Assembly: GCF_030268205.1 (NCBI RefSeq)
Contig: NZ_BSQF01000004.1
Coordinates: forward strand, 62,001 to 126,000
Direction of reading: 5' to 3'
Source of the DNA: Allomuricauda sp. NBRC 101325
GTDB taxonomy: Bacteria; Bacteroidota; Bacteroidia; Flavobacteriales; Flavobacteriaceae
DNA: 64,000 bases
The notes beneath the pieces were generated by a model. That model saw only the letters and a list, made by a program, of their open reading frames with translations. It was not told where the DNA came from and ran no database searches. Positions 63,415 through 64,000 of the stretch are shown piece by piece; positions within the stretch are counted from its first letter, which is position 1; the number at the start of each line of letters is the position of its first letter. A program made the translations under genes and the position numbers.

Positions 63415-64000
63415 CTATTGCTCAGCTCCATCAGCTTTGGCCCTATCAATGGTGTATTGGGCCACATTACGACCTTGCGCTGTTCCGACCGTAGCATCAA
63501 AACTCCAATGTATGCCACCATAAACACGGGAGATGGCCGCTTCTTCGGCCCAAGCCCGTACCATTGCGGCTTCATCAGGGAAAATATACGCCAACACCTC
63601 CGAAGCTGCTGCGGAAAACACACTATGTCCCGATGTATAGCTTGGGAAATTTGGCGTTCCGGCAATGGTTTCAAAACCTTCTATCATTTGAATGGGTCTT
63701 GGGTAATGGTAATAGTATTTGGCATCCCAACAACTGATACCGGAGTCCATAATGGCCATGTTCATATAAGCCAACGTTCTGGTGGTCTGTAAAGGATTGA
63801 GTTTATATTCCACAATCATCTCATTGGCAATGCGGTTCCAATGCCCAGGTGGGGTATAGGTGCCCAATCCATCTTGCCAGAAGTTGGCAATCCTTCTTTT
63901 TTCATCGGTCATGTTTTTGGCGTAGTCCTTTAATACTTCCACATCATCCAAAAATTCTTGTGAATCCAACTGTGGTGGGGGAATTGGGCGAACACTTTCC
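63415..64000 (-). CDS. Vanadium-dependent haloperoxidase/PAP2-family protein (5' part outside the window)
   Basis: The frame is open to the window edge, so only the C-terminal 194 or so residues are seen. The vanadate/phosphate-binding motifs are present: HYPRPIQMIEG, FPSYTSGHSVFSAAAS and SRVYGGIHWSFD (SR-x3-G-x-H-x3-D). This set fits vanadium haloperoxidases and their non-metal PAP2 relatives. Marine flavobacteria have several such enzymes that oxidise iodide or bromide. Which halide, if any, is used cannot be decided from this part. Confidence 0.82.
   Translation of the reverse strand, partial: ESVRPIPPPQLDSQEFLDDVEVLKDYAKNMTDEKRRIANFWQDGLGTYTPPGHWNRIANEMIVEYKLNPLQTTRTLAYMNMAIMDSGISCWDAKYYYHYPRPIQMIEGFETIAGTPNFPSYTSGHSVFSAAASEVLAYIFPDEAAMVRAWAEEAAISRVYGGIHWSFDATVGTAQGRNVAQYTIDRAKADGAEQ

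Overview
The window looks like chromosome of a marine Flavobacteriaceae-type Bacteroidota. It has TonB-dependent receptors with N-terminal carboxypeptidase-regulatory-like domains, Bacteroidota-type -7 boxes (TAnnTTTG), a Sec-lipoprotein (clade II) NosZ, and several families typical of this group (DUF6090-like membrane protein, imelysin, PepSY-like secreted proteins). I saw no rRNA, tRNA or CRISPR array. All family calls come from reading motifs and are not backed by database searches.

Region 1 (1-13.9 kb, + strand) is envelope biology: an outer-membrane beta-barrel receptor, two PepSY-like secreted proteins, an LtaS-like phosphotransferase joined to a diacylglycerol-kinase-family gene, two paralogous PAP2 phosphatases around an HD-domain gene, and a TolC/adaptor/RND efflux operon.

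Region 2 (13.9-18.8 kb, - strand) is a porin, imelysin and di-heme cytochrome operon, followed by a NUDIX-winged-helix regulator with a decayed Nudix box.

Region 3 (18.9-46.4 kb, + strand) is the most interesting part. It is a long catabolic island. A multidomain ThuA/sugar dehydrogenase/cytochrome c lipoprotein, a GH106-type alpha-L-rhamnosidase, an esterase, a formylglycine sulfatase, a GH3 glycosidase, a TonB receptor without a SusD partner and an MFS permease are combined with three SDR dehydrogenases, a HisD-like dehydrogenase, a cyclase-family hydrolase, a cupin, an AraC regulator, and a ring-cleavage set: flavin monooxygenase, extradiol dioxygenase, C-C-type alpha/beta hydrolase and FAH-family hydrolase. 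The simplest reading is a locus that takes up a glycosylated, possibly sulfated and acylated phenolic compound, strips its decorations and opens the aromatic ring. Three promoters in the island share an identical 16-bp box, a TGATTC box 13 bp later and a -7-like box 21 bp after that. This defines a probable regulon.

Region 4 (46.4-50.2 kb) is a scar zone. A HipB-like regulator has three regularly spaced operators. A hipA remnant is joined tail-to-tail with a truncated esterase. Fragments of a LytTR regulator and of a membrane protein follow, then three small membrane proteins bounded by a recurring GTTCAAAT-type motif.

Region 5 (49.8-60.0 kb) is a nitrous-oxide-respiration locus on the - strand: cytochrome c, fasciclin protein, nosZ, a membrane protein, nosL, a nonsense-interrupted cupin, nosD, nosF, nosY, a heme-copper-oxidase-like membrane protein, an Rrf2 regulator and a truncated haemoglobin. 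A second Rrf2 regulator is divergent at the far end. Both Rrf2 promoters carry the same palindrome, and the nos promoter carries an FNR-like site at about -42.

Region 6 (60.0-64.0 kb) holds a frameshifted MetX-like hydrolase, a DUF6090-like protein, a small cassette-like gene, a SHOCT-domain protein, a Met/His-rich lipoprotein and the 3' part of a vanadium-haloperoxidase-like gene that runs off the window.
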